A DNA stretch of 64,000 bases from an uncultured Clostridia bacterium (GCA_947630825.1 CANRJA010000001.1:1-64000); one strand, 5' to 3'; positions 36,287-46,537 are shown, numbered from the stretch's first letter. The notes: a model not told the origin generated them from the letters alone. Translations and numbers: made by a program.

Positions 36287-37126
36287 CTAGTCTCTTAAAA
36301 GATGCTTGTAAACCCAAGCAGTAAAACGCTCGGGCAGAAGAAATAAAATAAGCTGAGCCGTACACGGAATAATAAAATCAAATATATTTGAAAAACCGCT
36401 TTTAAAAAGGTCTTTTCTTACCTTTATAAATGACTTAGTGTTTGCCCAATTCTTACGGCGCTTTAAGTTGTCTTTCGAAACTCTGTATCTTACTAAAACC
36501 TCAGGAAGATTTTCACCCACAGCGCCCGCCATAAGCATTTTTGTGATGAACTCGTAGTCCTCACAGCGTTTGATGTCAGTGTATCCGCCGACTTTCTCCG
36601 CCATTGACTTTTTAAAAATAAGCGTCTGGTTGTTGAAAGGATTTCTCCGCTTTGCATACTTCATTATTTTGTCGTGAGTTAAAGGCGTCTTTTTTATTGC
36701 AATGGGCTTGCCTGTTGAGTTGTCAAACTCCTCGATGTATGCACCGACCATATCAAGCTTTGGATTTTTCAAAAACATCAAAAGCTGTTTTTGACAGCGG
36801 TTGGGAAGACTTATATCGTCTGAATCCATTTTAACTATAAGCTCGTACTTGCACTCTTTTATTCCTGCGTTTGCAGCAAGACCTGTTCCGACATTTTCAA
36901 TAAGCCTTACGGAATTGAATATGTCGCTGTATTCGCTTTCAAAGGATTTTACAATTACGTTTAATTCATCTGTCAGTTTTCCGTCGCAGACTAATACAAA
37001 ATCTGACGGAGGTACTGTTTGTGTAAGCATACTTTCTAAGCTCTCTGAAAGATATGCAGGGTTTTCTTTTATATAAACTGACATAAGCACGCTGTATGGC
37101 GGCAGGTTCTTTTTGATAAAGTCCAT
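36287..37126 (-). CDS. Glycosyltransferase family 2
   Basis: 279 residues. GT-A fold with N-terminal YSVLMSVYIKENPAYLSESL and the metal-binding D-x-D region KMDSDDISLP. Resembles AmsE/WaaE-like enzymes that add sugars to surface polysaccharide. The C-terminal hydrophobic stretch (FDFIIPCTAQLILFLLP) may anchor it to the membrane. AAAGGA before the ATG. Divergent from the glycosylphosphotransferase gene; tRNA-Pro lies just downstream. Confidence 0.88.
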   Translation of the reverse strand: MDFIKKNLPPYSVLMSVYIKENPAYLSESLESMLTQTVPPSDFVLVCDGKLTDELNVIVKSFESEYSDIFNSVRLIENVGTGLAANAGIKECKYELIVKMDSDDISLPNRCQKQLLMFLKNPKLDMVGAYIEEFDNSTGKPIAIKKTPLTHDKIMKYAKRRNPFNNQTLIFKKSMAEKVGGYTDIKRCEDYEFITKMLMAGAVGENLPEVLVRYRVSKDNLKRRKNWANTKSFIKVRKDLFKSGFSNIFDFIIPCTAQLILFLLPERFTAWVYKHLLRD

Positions 37127-37253
37127 AATTATTTTCCTTTATAACAGATATAATTAATTTCTTTAATCATCTGCATTTATAATTATAATATACTGTTTCA
37201 AATTTGTCAATCATAATATTAACTTAATCACATTATTTGTCTTTTAATACTAC

Positions 37254-37282
37254 TTGATTATATTATAGGATAGTGATATAAT
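37254..37282 (+). promoter_or_regulatory. Promoter of the polyprenyl glycosylphosphotransferase gene
   Basis: TTGATT (37254-37259), 17 nt, TATAAT (37277-37282). A 100-nt leader follows with a small hairpin TTTCGGC-AAAGA-GCCGAAA (37322-37340). Confidence 0.75.
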
Positions 37283-37382
37283 AACTCTAACAAGTTTTAT
37301 GCAGTAGTGAGCTTTAACCTTTTTCGGCAAAGAGCCGAAAGCAACGATATATCAGTAAATAATTTATGAAAGGCGTTGCACT

Positions 37383-38771
37383 ATGAATAATAAAGAACAA
37401 TTCAAAAGAATGGTAATGTTCTTTTCCGGGTTTATAATAGCACTTGCAGTTGCCGCTGTATTCAGCGTTATATGGACGTCGTATTATAACTACAGCGAAG
37501 AGTTAAAACAAAACATATATTGGCGAAACGGAAATGTATTGCTCGTTTTGCTGTATATGCTTCTTTATATAGTGTTCGGGCGGTCGTTCGGGGGATTTCG
37601 TGTAGGCTCGCTTAAAACGGTCGGGCTTATCGGCTCGCAGGTTTTAGCTATATTGTTTACGAACTTTTTTGCGTATATCTTTATCAGCTTGATAAGCAGA
37701 GGCTTCTTACGTCTGGGACCAACCGCTTTAATGACCATAATTGATTTTATATTTATTATATTCTGGGCGTTTACCAGTAAGGCTATATATGCAAAAATAT
37801 ATCCGCCTAAGAAAATGATTATCGTTTTCGGAAGCACTTCGGCAAGAGATCTGGTACAAAAAATGAGTGCCAGAGTCGATAAATACCTTATTTCTTCATC
37901 AATTAGTATTGAAGAACCGTTAGATGTAATAAATGAGAAAATATTAGGCTATGACGGAGTTATTTTATGCGATATCCCGTCTCAGATAAGAAATAAAATA
38001 TTAAAGTACGCTTACGAACATTCAATAAGAACTTATATAAATCCAAAGCTTTCCGATATTATAATTCGAGGCGCTGATGAAGTTCATTTATTTGATACAC
38101 CGCTTATTCTTAGCAAGAACATTGGATTCGGCTTTGAAGAAAAGATAATTAAACGATTTGTCGATATATTACTTTCACTTATTGCAATTATTATATCTTC
38201 GCCTTTTATGCTTATTATTGCACTTTGTATCAAGCTTTATGACAGAGGCCCTGTTTTTTACAAGCAGACAAGACTTACTCAAGGCGGAAGAAAATTTGAT
38301 GTAATTAAATTTAGAAGTATGATAGTAAATGCCGAAAAAGACGGAGTTGCACGGCTAGCCTCAGACAAGGACAGCAGAATTACTCCAATAGGTAAATTTA
38401 TCAGAAAAACTCGTCTTGACGAGCTTCCTCAGCTTTTTAACATACTTATCGGCGATATGTCCTTTGTGGGTCCTAGACCTGAACGCCCGGAAATAGCGGC
38501 ACAGTATCTTGAGGATATGCCCGAGTTCAAGTTCAGATTAAAGGTCAAAGCGGGGCTTACCGGTTATGCACAGGTGCTTGGTAAGTACAACACAACCCCT
38601 TATGACAAGCTAAAGCTAGATTTGATATACATTGAGAACCACTCTCTTTTGCTTGACCTTAAAATATTGCTCCAGACGCTTAAAATTATTTTTGTTCCCG
38701 AAAGCACAGAGGGAGTAGAGAGCGGAAAAACGACCGCTAAAAAGATAAATCAAAAGATAGAGAATAAATAG
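37383..38771 (+). CDS. Polyprenyl glycosylphosphotransferase (undecaprenyl-phosphate sugar transferase)
   Basis: 462 residues: four N-terminal membrane helices (about 1-140), a Rossmann-like linker region with IIVFGSTSARD, a fifth membrane segment (about 265-285), and the catalytic domain with KFRSM, TRLDELPQLFNIL and GDMSFVGPRPERPE. Such enzymes (WcaJ/EpsL type) load the first sugar-1-phosphate onto undecaprenyl phosphate to begin capsule or exopolysaccharide synthesis. Confidence 0.93.
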   Translation: MNNKEQFKRMVMFFSGFIIALAVAAVFSVIWTSYYNYSEELKQNIYWRNGNVLLVLLYMLLYIVFGRSFGGFRVGSLKTVGLIGSQVLAILFTNFFAYIFISLISRGFLRLGPTALMTIIDFIFIIFWAFTSKAIYAKIYPPKKMIIVFGSTSARDLVQKMSARVDKYLISSSISIEEPLDVINEKILGYDGVILCDIPSQIRNKILKYAYEHSIRTYINPKLSDIIIRGADEVHLFDTPLILSKNIGFGFEEKIIKRFVDILLSLIAIIISSPFMLIIALCIKLYDRGPVFYKQTRLTQGGRKFDVIKFRSMIVNAEKDGVARLASDKDSRITPIGKFIRKTRLDELPQLFNILIGDMSFVGPRPERPEIAAQYLEDMPEFKFRLKVKAGLTGYAQVLGKYNTTPYDKLKLDLIYIENHSLLLDLKILLQTLKIIFVPESTEGVESGKTTAKKINQKIENK

Positions 38772-38803
38772 TGTTTGTAAAAAAAGAAATAAACTTATTA
38801 CTA

Positions 38804-38830
38804 GGACGGCTTGTAAATAGCCGTTTTTTT
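38804..38830 (+). terminator. Terminator after the glycosylphosphotransferase gene
   Basis: ACGGC (38806-38810) pairs with GCCGT (38820-38824), followed by T8. Confidence 0.75.
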
Positions 38831-38855
38831 GTTTATTTTACAGACTTCAATACAT

Positions 38856-38893
38856 ACAAAAACACCGACGCAGAATTTCTGCATCGGTGTTAA
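38856..38893 (-). terminator. Terminator of nifJ
   Basis: ACACCGACGCAGAA and TTCTGCATCGGTGT pair almost perfectly; the minus strand continues with TTTTTG. Confidence 0.85.
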
Positions 38894-38920
38894 TTTTATA
38901 TTCGGTTTATAAAACCTATA

Positions 38921-41900
38921 TTACTTCTCCTCTTCGCCGTAAAGCTTTTGAAGCCTGAGCAGATAATCGTATCTGTCAGATGCATTCTTAACAGCGTTGT
39001 CGAACAGCTTTTCGGCTCTTTCAGGATTTTGTCTTGCAAGAGCGTTGTATCTAACTTCGCCCATAATGAAGTCTTTATAATCTGCTGTAGGAGCTTTAGA
39101 ATCGAGAGTAAACGGATTCTTGCCTTCTGCCTTTAATGCAGGATTGTATCTATACAAATGCCAGTAGCCTGCCTGAACAGCTTTCTTTTCCTCTGTCTGA
39201 GCTATTGACATTCCGCCCTTGATACCGTGGTTGATACACGGAGCATAACCGATAATCAGTGACGGTCCGTGATAAGCCTCAGCCTCAGTGATTGCCTTGA
39301 TGCACTGGTTGTAGTCAGCACCCATAGCAACGTGAGCAACATATACATATCCGTAGCTCATAGCAATTCCTGCTAAGTCCTTCTTCTTGACTTCCTTACC
39401 TGCTGCTGCGAACTGTGCGATAGCTCCTGTAGGAGTTGCCTTAGATGACTGTCCTCCTGTGTTTGAGTAAACCTCTGTGTCGAATACGAAGATGTTTACG
39501 TCCTCGCCCTGAGCAATAACGTGGTCTAAGCCTGAGAATCCGATATCGTAAGCCCAGCCGTCTCCGCCGAATACCCACATTGATTTCTTTCTCAGGAAGT
39601 CCTTATCCTTGAGAATTTCATCAGCGGCCTTTGTCTTAGCCTTAGTAAGAGCCGAAATCAACTCGTCTGTAGCGGCTGAGTTAGCTGCGCCGTCGTCGAC
39701 AGTTGAAAGATATGCATCGATAGCCTTCTTAAGAGATGTGCTTTTTGTGGTTTTCTTAAGCTCAAGAACCTTTGCGATAACCCTTTGTCTTATAGTGTTC
39801 TGTGCCAAGAACATTCCGTAGCCGTACTCAGCGTTGTCCTCGAACAATGAGTTTGCCCAAGCAGGACCTTTGCCGAGCGCGTTCTTTGTATAAGGAGTTG
39901 TAGGTGCGGAACCTCCCCAGATAGATGAACAGCCTGTTGCGTTAGCAATATACATTCTGTCGCCGAATAATTGAGTTATGAGCTTAGCGTAAGGAGTTTC
40001 TCCGCAGCCTGCGCAAGCGCCCGAGAATTCGAGAAGCGGCTGTTTGAACTGCGAACCCTTAACTGTTGTAGCCTTGAACTTTTCAAGAACGTCTGGTTTT
40101 TCAGGGAGAGTTAAACCGTAGTTGAATACTTCTTGCTCTGCGATTTGTGTAGCAAGAGGCATCATATTGAGAGCCTTATTGCCTTTCTTGCCAGGACATA
40201 CGTTTACGCATGAGCCGCAGCCTGTACAGTCGAGAGCCGACATTGTTACAACAAAGTTGTAGCCAGGCATACTTGTCATAGGAACAGCCTTTTTCTTAGC
40301 AAGCTCAGGAGCATTTTCAAGCTCTTCGTCAGTCATAACTGCCGGACGGATTACAGCGTGCGGGCAAACATATGAGCAGAAGTTACACTGGATACAGTTT
40401 TCGCTTATCCATGAAGGAACGTCAACTGCGATTCCTCTCTTTTCAAATGCCGCAGAACCCTGTGGGAAAGTACCGTCTGCCATATCAACGAATGTTGAAA
40501 CAGGAAGCTTATCTCCCTCTTGAGCGTTGCAAGGAATTTGAATTTCATTAATAAACTTCTGAAGTACCTTGTCGTTGGTCTTGACCTTAGCCATACCCAT
40601 TCTGCTGTCTTTAGCCTTTTTCCAAGACTCAGGTACTTTGATTTCAACGACCTGTTCGCAGCCTGCGTCGATTGCGTCGTGGTTCATTTTAACTATAGCC
40701 TCGCCCTTTTTTGAATAAGAAGCGGTAGCGGCGTCTTTCATATACTTTATAGCGTCTTTCATAGGAATGATGCCTGACAGCTTAAAGAATGCAGACTGTA
40801 AAACAGTGTTGATTCTGTTGCCAAGACCGATTTCCTTACCAATCTTTACTCCGTTAATTGTGTAGAACTTAATGTTGTTCTCTGCAATGTATCTCTTGAC
40901 CTGACCTGGCAGATTCTTTTCAAGACCCTTCATATCCCACTGAGTGTTGAGCAGGAATGTTCCGCCAGGCTTGATGTCAGATACCATATCATACTTGTTG
41001 ATGTATGACTCGTTGTGGCAGGCTACAAAGTCAGCCTGATTGATGAGGTATGTCGACTTGATAGGCGTTTCACCGAATCTCAGGTGAGAAACTGTTACGC
41101 CGCCTGATTTTTTTGAGTCGTATGAGAAATATGCCTGAGCATAAAGGTCGGTGTGGTCGCCGATGATTTTTATTGAGTTTTTGTTAGCACCGACAGTACC
41201 GTCTGCACCAAGACCCCAGAACTTACAAGCAGTTGTTCCCTTAGGTGCTGAATCGAGTTTTTCGTCAGCGTCAAGTGAAAGGTAAGTTACGTCGTCGTCG
41301 ATACCGATTGTAAATCTCGGCTTGAAGTTCTCTTTCCACTCAGCATTCCAGAATACAGCCTTGATCTGTGCAGGGGTTGTGTCCTTTGAACCTAAACCGT
41401 ATCTTCCCGAAGCAACAGTGATGTTGTGGAACTGTGTTCCCTTAAGAGCAGCAACAACGTCGAGATATAAAGGCTCGCCCAGAGAACCGGGCTCTTTAGT
41501 TCTGTCAAGAACAGAAATCTGCGTGCAGGTGTCAGGAATAGCCTCGACCAGCTTATCAGCGCAGAAAGGTCTGTAAAGTCTTACCTTAACAAGACCGAGC
41601 TTTGTTCCCTCTGTAGCGTTTAAGTAATCTATTGTCTCCTCTATAGTGTCGCAGACTGAACCCATTGCTACGATAACGTGTTCAGCGTCAGGAGCGCCAT
41701 AGTAGTTGAACAGTTTATAATCTGTACCTATTTTCTTGTTTATCTTATCCATATATTCTTCAACAACGCCTGGGATTGCATCATAATACTTGTTGCAAGC
41801 CTCGCGAGCCTGGAAGAAGATATCAGGGTTCTGAGCAGTACCGCGAAGTACAGGGTGCTCAGGGTTTAGCGCTCTGTCTCTGAAAGACTGGAGAGCCTTC

Positions 41901-42490
41901 TTGTCGACCATTTTAGCAACGTCTTCTTTATCCCAAACTTCAATCTTCTGGATTTCGTGAGAAGTTCTGAAACCGTCAAAGAAGTGTAAAAACGGAACTC
42001 TGCCCTTAATTGTTGCAAGGTGAGCAACAGTACCTAAGTCCATAACCTCCTGAGGGTTTGACGAGCACAGCATAGCGAAACCTGTCTGACGGCAGGCATA
42101 GATATCAGAGTGGTCGCCGAAGATGTTAAGTGCGTGTGATGCAACGCATCGAGCCGAAACGTGAATTACACACGGCAGCAGCTCTCCTGCGATTTTATAC
42201 ATATTAGGAATCATCAGAAGCAATCCCTGCGAAGCTGTATAAGTTGTTGTAAGAGCTCCGGCAGCCAAAGAACCGTGAACGGTTCCTGATGCGCCTGCTT
42301 CCGACTGCATTTCTGCAACCTTTACCGGTGTGCCGAAAATATTTGTCTGCCCCTTAGCCGACCATTGGTCAGTAACCTCAGCCATAACTGAAGAAGGGGT
42401 GATAGGATAGATAGCAGCTACCTCTGTAAATGGGTATGACGCCCATGCAGCGGCATTGTTACCATCCATGGTTTTCATTTTTCTTGCCAT
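38921..42490 (-). CDS. nifJ: Pyruvate:ferredoxin (flavodoxin) oxidoreductase
   Basis: 1,189 residues in one chain, converting pyruvate and CoA to acetyl-CoA, CO2 and reduced ferredoxin, the main pyruvate route in anaerobes. N-terminal YPITPSSVMAE domain, a gamma domain, two 4Fe-4S motifs (CIQCNFCSYVCPHAV and CTGCGSCVNVCPG), then the TPP domain with CAGCGETPY, GDGWAYDIGF and TEVYSNTGGQ. The start at 42490 is chosen for GAGGAGG 9 nt upstream; an in-frame ATG at 42520 has no such site. Confidence 0.97.
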   Translation of the reverse strand: MARKMKTMDGNNAAAWASYPFTEVAAIYPITPSSVMAEVTDQWSAKGQTNIFGTPVKVAEMQSEAGASGTVHGSLAAGALTTTYTASQGLLLMIPNMYKIAGELLPCVIHVSARCVASHALNIFGDHSDIYACRQTGFAMLCSSNPQEVMDLGTVAHLATIKGRVPFLHFFDGFRTSHEIQKIEVWDKEDVAKMVDKKALQSFRDRALNPEHPVLRGTAQNPDIFFQAREACNKYYDAIPGVVEEYMDKINKKIGTDYKLFNYYGAPDAEHVIVAMGSVCDTIEETIDYLNATEGTKLGLVKVRLYRPFCADKLVEAIPDTCTQISVLDRTKEPGSLGEPLYLDVVAALKGTQFHNITVASGRYGLGSKDTTPAQIKAVFWNAEWKENFKPRFTIGIDDDVTYLSLDADEKLDSAPKGTTACKFWGLGADGTVGANKNSIKIIGDHTDLYAQAYFSYDSKKSGGVTVSHLRFGETPIKSTYLINQADFVACHNESYINKYDMVSDIKPGGTFLLNTQWDMKGLEKNLPGQVKRYIAENNIKFYTINGVKIGKEIGLGNRINTVLQSAFFKLSGIIPMKDAIKYMKDAATASYSKKGEAIVKMNHDAIDAGCEQVVEIKVPESWKKAKDSRMGMAKVKTNDKVLQKFINEIQIPCNAQEGDKLPVSTFVDMADGTFPQGSAAFEKRGIAVDVPSWISENCIQCNFCSYVCPHAVIRPAVMTDEELENAPELAKKKAVPMTSMPGYNFVVTMSALDCTGCGSCVNVCPGKKGNKALNMMPLATQIAEQEVFNYGLTLPEKPDVLEKFKATTVKGSQFKQPLLEFSGACAGCGETPYAKLITQLFGDRMYIANATGCSSIWGGSAPTTPYTKNALGKGPAWANSLFEDNAEYGYGMFLAQNTIRQRVIAKVLELKKTTKSTSLKKAIDAYLSTVDDGAANSAATDELISALTKAKTKAADEILKDKDFLRKKSMWVFGGDGWAYDIGFSGLDHVIAQGEDVNIFVFDTEVYSNTGGQSSKATPTGAIAQFAAAGKEVKKKDLAGIAMSYGYVYVAHVAMGADYNQCIKAITEAEAYHGPSLIIGYAPCINHGIKGGMSIAQTEEKKAVQAGYWHLYRYNPALKAEGKNPFTLDSKAPTADYKDFIMGEVRYNALARQNPERAEKLFDNAVKNASDRYDYLLRLQKLYGEEEK

Positions 42491-42714
42491 TTTTATATCC
42501 TCCTCAAAAATGTTTAGCAATGAATATTTTTTATTACTTTTTCAAGTAAAACATACGAAACAAACTAAATTAAATCCATTACTTCAAATATATATTTTAA
42601 CACAACTTATTTTATTTGTAAAGGCATTAAAGGTGTTTTTATTAAGGATTTTGTTATTATTTTAACAAATATTATACCAAAATAAAGAAAACAAAAGATA
42701 ATAATTATTTTACA

Positions 42715-42748
42715 CAACAAAAAACGGCCTCTTTTAAGAAGCCGTTAT
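42715..42748 (-). terminator. Terminator of the rpmG-rplA operon
   Basis: Arms AACGGC (42723-42728) and GCCGTT (42741-42746) with an extended TCTT/AAGA inner stem; T7 on the minus strand. Confidence 0.8.
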
Positions 42749-42762
42749 CCTTGTTTAACTTA

Positions 42763-43458
42763 TTAGTTTCCGTATTTTGCGATTGAAAGTTTGATTCCAA
42801 CCCCCATTGTTGAAGCAACAGTCAGGCTCTTGAGATATTGACCTTTCAAAGCCGAAGGTCTTGCCTTGATGACTGCGTCCATTAAAGCGTCGAGGTTTTC
42901 ATTCAGCTTATCTTTTCCAAATGAAGCCTTTCCGATAGGGCAGTGGATTATATTTGACTTGTCAAGACGGTATTCGATTTTACCTGCCTTAGCCTCTGTA
43001 ACAGCCTTAGCAACGTCAGGAGTAACCGTTCCTGCTTTTGGGTTTGGCATAAGACCACGAGGTCCTAAGATCTTACCAAGACGTCCTACAATACCCATCA
43101 TATCAGGGCTTGCTACTACAACGTCGAAATCCATCCAGTTTTCTTTCTGGATCTTTTCAACAAGATCCATACCACCGACGTGTTCAGCACCTGCGGCTTT
43201 AGCGTCGTCGTATTTGTCCTCTTTGCAGAAAACGCATACTCTTACGTTTTTACCTGTTCCGTTTGGCAAAACTACCGCTCCTCTAACCTGCTGGTCAGCG
43301 TAACGCGAGTCAACACCAAGACGGATATGTGCCTCAATAGTTTCATCAAACTTAGCTTTTGCACCGCTGCAAGCCAAATCAAGGGCTTCGGGCGCATCAT
43401 ATAATTTTGTTTTATCGACAGCCTTTTCGCTCTCGATATATTTCTTGCCATGTTTCAT
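42763..43458 (-). CDS. rplA: 50S ribosomal protein L1
   Basis: 231 residues, full length. The L1 signature [20 protein letters not shown] and the PNPKAGTVT loop are present. Binds 23S rRNA at the mobile stalk and in many bacteria represses its own operon. Last gene of the rpmG-secE-nusG-rplK-rplA unit; rplJ and rplL do not follow, since a terminator lies directly after. The 138-nt gap before it holds short inverted sequences of unknown meaning. Confidence 0.97.
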   Translation of the reverse strand: MKHGKKYIESEKAVDKTKLYDAPEALDLACSGAKAKFDETIEAHIRLGVDSRYADQQVRGAVVLPNGTGKNVRVCVFCKEDKYDDAKAAGAEHVGGMDLVEKIQKENWMDFDVVVASPDMMGIVGRLGKILGPRGLMPNPKAGTVTPDVAKAVTEAKAGKIEYRLDKSNIIHCPIGKASFGKDKLNENLDALMDAVIKARPSALKGQYLKSLTVASTMGVGIKLSIAKYGN

Positions 43459-43596
43459 TGTAATTTTTCCTCCTCATTAAGTGGTAATACCGAACGCTTT
43501 TTGATTTGCAATTCGGTTAGCGGAATAATCCTCCCACGATTAGAAGTCAGATTTCAGAAGTCTGAGGTCAAAGCCTTTACTTCTTCCTCGTCGTTC

Positions 43597-44022
43597 TTAG
43601 TCAACAACCTCGATACCCATTGAGCGAGCCGTTCCGGCTATCATACTCATTGCAGCTTCTTCTGTTGCTGCGTTAAGGTCAGGCTTTTTCTGCTCGGCAA
43701 TTTGTCTTATTTGCTCTTTTGTTATCTTAGCAACCTTTTTCTTGTTAGGTTCACCGGATGCGTGTTCAATTCCGCAAGCCTTTTTAATTAATACAGCAGC
43801 CGGCGGAGTCTTTGTGATAAAGGTAAAAGAACGGTCAGCATAAACTGTGATAACTACCGGAATGATAAGACCGGCGTCGTTTTTCGTTCTTTCGTTGAAA
43901 TCCTTTGTGAATGCTCCGATGTTAATACCGTGTTGTCCCAATGCAGGACCAACCGGCGGTGCAGGTGTTGCTTTTCCTGCAGGAATTTGCAGCTTTACAT
44001 AGCCTACTACTTTTTGTGCCAT
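43597..44022 (-). CDS. rplK: 50S ribosomal protein L11
   Basis: 141 residues from the ATG at 44022, preceded by GGAGGTG; a longer in-frame reading to 44082 is unlikely. Features [20 protein letters not shown] and the C-terminal [11 protein letters not shown] signature. Forms the GTPase-associated centre base of the large subunit. Confidence 0.97.
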   Translation of the reverse strand: MAQKVVGYVKLQIPAGKATPAPPVGPALGQHGINIGAFTKDFNERTKNDAGLIIPVVITVYADRSFTFITKTPPAAVLIKKACGIEHASGEPNKKKVAKITKEQIRQIAEQKKPDLNAATEEAAMSMIAGTARSMGIEVVD

Positions 44023-44127
44023 CTTTTCGCACCTCCATAAATTGTGGTAAAGGCGAGTTAATGAATATTTTAACTCTCCCACTTTGAAGCAAGATGTTTG
44101 TATAAAAATCAGCTTCTAATAAACTAA

Positions 44128-44658
44128 TCAATCCAATTTTGTTACTTGTGTAAGCGGCAGAGCAACCGGAGTTTCTCTTCCGAACATTGATACGATAACA
44201 TTAACTATTTGCTCGTCAAAGTCAATAGATTCAACCGTACCTGTAAATCCTTCAAACGAACCTCCCGTAACAGAAATGCTGTCGCCTTCTTTGTAGTTGA
44301 CCTCGATTGCGGCTGTTTTCGTGTCGACGCCCAGAGCCTCAACTTCAGCCTCAGTAAGTGGAATGGGTTTCGCACCCGGTCCTACAAATCCTGTTACACC
44401 CGTGATATTTCTAACGATATACCATGTGTCGTCATTCATAACCATCTTTACAAGAACATAGCTTGGAAAAAGCTTTCTTTCTGCTTCCTTAATCCCTCCG
44501 TCTTTGTCTACCTCGGAATACGATTCCATCGGCACTTTGATTTCAGGAATGAGATCACGAAGCTTTCGGTTTTCAACAACCTTCTCAACACTTTGAGCTA
44601 CTTTATTTTCATAGCCGGAATAGGTATGGATTACATACCATTTAGCTTGTTCTGACAT
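44128..44658 (-). CDS. nusG: Transcription termination/antitermination factor NusG
   Basis: About 176 residues. NGN domain with WYVIHTYSGYENKV, and a C-terminal KOW domain (GDSISVTGGSFEGFTGTVESID). Binds RNA polymerase and links it to ribosomes or Rho. ATG at 44658 preferred over a TTG at 44667 that lies only 2 nt from the ribosome site GGGAGG. Confidence 0.96.
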   Translation of the reverse strand: MSEQAKWYVIHTYSGYENKVAQSVEKVVENRKLRDLIPEIKVPMESYSEVDKDGGIKEAERKLFPSYVLVKMVMNDDTWYIVRNITGVTGFVGPGAKPIPLTEAEVEALGVDTKTAAIEVNYKEGDSISVTGGSFEGFTGTVESIDFDEQIVNVIVSMFGRETPVALPLTQVTKLD

Positions 44659-44701
44659 AAACAGCAATACCTCCCGTTGTTAAAAAACCATTCTTATTTC
44701 A

Positions 44702-44926
44702 TTACTTAATATCAAGCAGAAGTTCAACAAGCTGTGATAAACCAAAGTCTATGCCAGCCAGAACCACACCGCATATTACACATAAAACAAGCACTACGCC
44801 TGTGTTGTTGATTACCTGGCTTCTGCTTGGCCATACGACCTTCTTGATTTCTGATTTTAAGTCTCTGAAATACTTGACGATTTTGTTTCCGCCTTTTTGT
44901 TTAGCGTTTGTGGAATCTTTAGCCAT
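44702..44926 (-). CDS. secE: Preprotein translocase subunit SecE
   Basis: 74 residues with the conserved amphipathic segment YFRDLKSEIKKVVWPSRSQV followed by one membrane helix. Part of the SecYEG channel. Lies between rpmG and nusG as in most bacteria. Confidence 0.96.
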   Translation of the reverse strand: MAKDSTNAKQKGGNKIVKYFRDLKSEIKKVVWPSRSQVINNTGVVLVLCVICGVVLAGIDFGLSQLVELLLDIK

Positions 44927-44944
44927 TTTAAAAACTCCTTTCGT

Positions 44945-45094
44945 CTACTTTGTTTCTTTGTGAAGAGTGTGTTTCTTACAATACTTGCAATGCTTCATCA
45001 TTTCAAGCTTGTCAGGATCATTCTTCTTGTTCTTTTTTGTTGCGTAATTTCTTTGCTTACATTCTGTGCAAGCGAGTGTTATCTTTACTCTCAT
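44945..45094 (-). CDS. rpmG: 50S ribosomal protein L33
   Basis: 49 residues: [20 protein letters not shown], then [20 protein letters not shown]. Two CxxC pairs mark the zinc-binding form of L33. Strong GGGAGG ribosome site before the ATG. First gene of the operon. Confidence 0.95.
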   Translation of the reverse strand: MRVKITLACTECKQRNYATKKNKKNDPDKLEMMKHCKYCKKHTLHKETK

Positions 45095-45264
45095 TTTCGG
45101 CACCTCCCGACGAAATTTGCGTTGTCAAAACTTTCAAACGCATGTCCAATTGCCTCCCTCCATATAGTTAGGTAAACTATATGCCGCTTGATACGGTTTG
45201 AGGTTATAGATTTCAGCTCTTTTTAAGCTGCACTTCGGGTTTAAAGCGCAAACTTAAAAGGAAA

Positions 45265-45292
45265 CAAAAAAATAGACCTCATAAAGAGGTAA
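45265..45292 (-). promoter_or_regulatory. Early hairpin with T run in the rpmG leader (possible attenuator)
   Basis: On the minus strand ACCTC-TTTAT-GAGGT is followed by CTATTTTTTTG, within 15 nt of the expected transcription start. Confidence 0.45.
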
Positions 45293-45296
45293 AACA

Positions 45297-45326
45297 ATAA
45301 TACCATACTTTACAAGGTTTTGTCAA
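45297..45326 (-). promoter_or_regulatory. Promoter of the rpmG-secE-nusG-rplK-rplA operon
   Basis: Minus strand TTGACA (45321-45326), 18 nt, TATTAT (45297-45302). The leader of about 200 nt to rpmG includes the hairpin at 45265 and another, TATAGTT-TACC-TAACTATA, near 45165-45182. The gap 45095-45446 holds no gene. Confidence 0.8.
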
Positions 45327-45446
45327 GCAATTTTTTGTTTATTTTTATAATAATTCCAAAAGCACAATATATTGTGTTCTTTCCATATAACTAAAACAAA
45401 ATTTGGCATATTAATTTTTATTATAACTTTTAATTAAATTATTATT

Positions 45447-46409
45447 TTATTGATTTTCATTGACGCTGTCATCTAAAAGTTCTTCTATTATATATCTCGG
45501 ACGTTTTTTCGTCTCCAAAAAAACCTTTCCTATATATTCGCCTATAATACCTATTGCCAAAAGCTGAAGTCCGCCCAGCAGCCAGATAGATGTTATAAGC
45601 GACGCCCAGCCGCTTACCGAATGACCTGTAAAATAGCTAATAAGCGAATAGAGAAGCATAATTCCGCATACAAGGACAAAAATCACACCGAGCGAAGTAA
45701 TCAGTTTTATAGGCTTTATGCTGAAGGATGTTATTCCGTCGAGCGCAAATGAAATCATCTTTTTTAAAGGATACTTGCTTTCTCCTGCAAAGCGTTCTTT
45801 TCTTTCATAATAAACCTTTGCCGATTTATACCCCACAAGAGGAACGATACCTCTTAAAAACAAATTAACTTCATTAAATTCAAACAGACCTTCCAATGCT
45901 CTGCTGCCTAAAAGACGGTAGTCGGCGTGGTTTGAAACAATTTCTGCACCCATAAGTTCCATAATCTTATAAAACAGCTTAGCGGTTTTACTTTTAAAAA
46001 AGCTGTCGTTTTTTCTTGAGCTTCTTACGCCGTATACGACTTCGTTACCCTCCTCATACTTTTTAACAAACTCGTCAATTACTTCTATGTCGTCCTGCAA
46101 ATCTGCGTCCATAGAAATAACGGCGTCACACTTCCCCCTAGCGCAGTCAAGACCTGCTAAAAGCGCATTCTGATGTCCTTGATTTCTCGACAGCTTACAG
46201 CCCGAAAACAATTTATCGCTGTAATGGATTTTTTTAATAAGCCCCCATGTGCCATCGCTTGATCCGTCATCGACAAGGATAATCCTGCTGTCATTTGAAA
46301 TAATGTCCTCTGATATAAGCGTGTGCATCTTTTCTCTGAGCCTTGCTGCTGTTTCTAAAAGAACAGCCTCCTCATTGTAACATGGAATAACAATATATAA
46401 TTTAGTCAT
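45447..46409 (-). CDS. Glycosyltransferase family 2, membrane type (DPM1/GtrB-like)
   Basis: 320 residues: catalytic GT-A domain with LVDDGSSDGTW and SMDADLQDD (metal site), then two C-terminal membrane helices (about 230-290). Enzymes of this layout transfer a sugar to undecaprenyl or dolichol phosphate for later glycosylation outside the membrane. No partner flippase or GT-C gene is adjacent. Confidence 0.88.
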   Translation of the reverse strand: MTKLYIVIPCYNEEAVLLETAARLREKMHTLISEDIISNDSRIILVDDGSSDGTWGLIKKIHYSDKLFSGCKLSRNQGHQNALLAGLDCARGKCDAVISMDADLQDDIEVIDEFVKKYEEGNEVVYGVRSSRKNDSFFKSKTAKLFYKIMELMGAEIVSNHADYRLLGSRALEGLFEFNEVNLFLRGIVPLVGYKSAKVYYERKERFAGESKYPLKKMISFALDGITSFSIKPIKLITSLGVIFVLVCGIMLLYSLISYFTGHSVSGWASLITSIWLLGGLQLLAIGIIGEYIGKVFLETKKRPRYIIEELLDDSVNENQ

Positions 46410-46537
46410 TTTATTTCTCCGAAAACACTTTTTATATATTAAGAATGCCCAAGCTTTATACGTTTAATCAGATCAGACGTGTTTTAATACGTACAGCGTT
46501 ATGTAATAAATTTATATCTAAAATTATATCGGTATGT

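Noticed and set aside
37290-37382. Riboswitch in the leader of the glycosylphosphotransferase gene
   Set aside because: Only one simple hairpin (TTTCGGC/GCCGAAA) is present; it lacks the conserved bases of c-di-GMP or other known riboswitches as far as I can judge.
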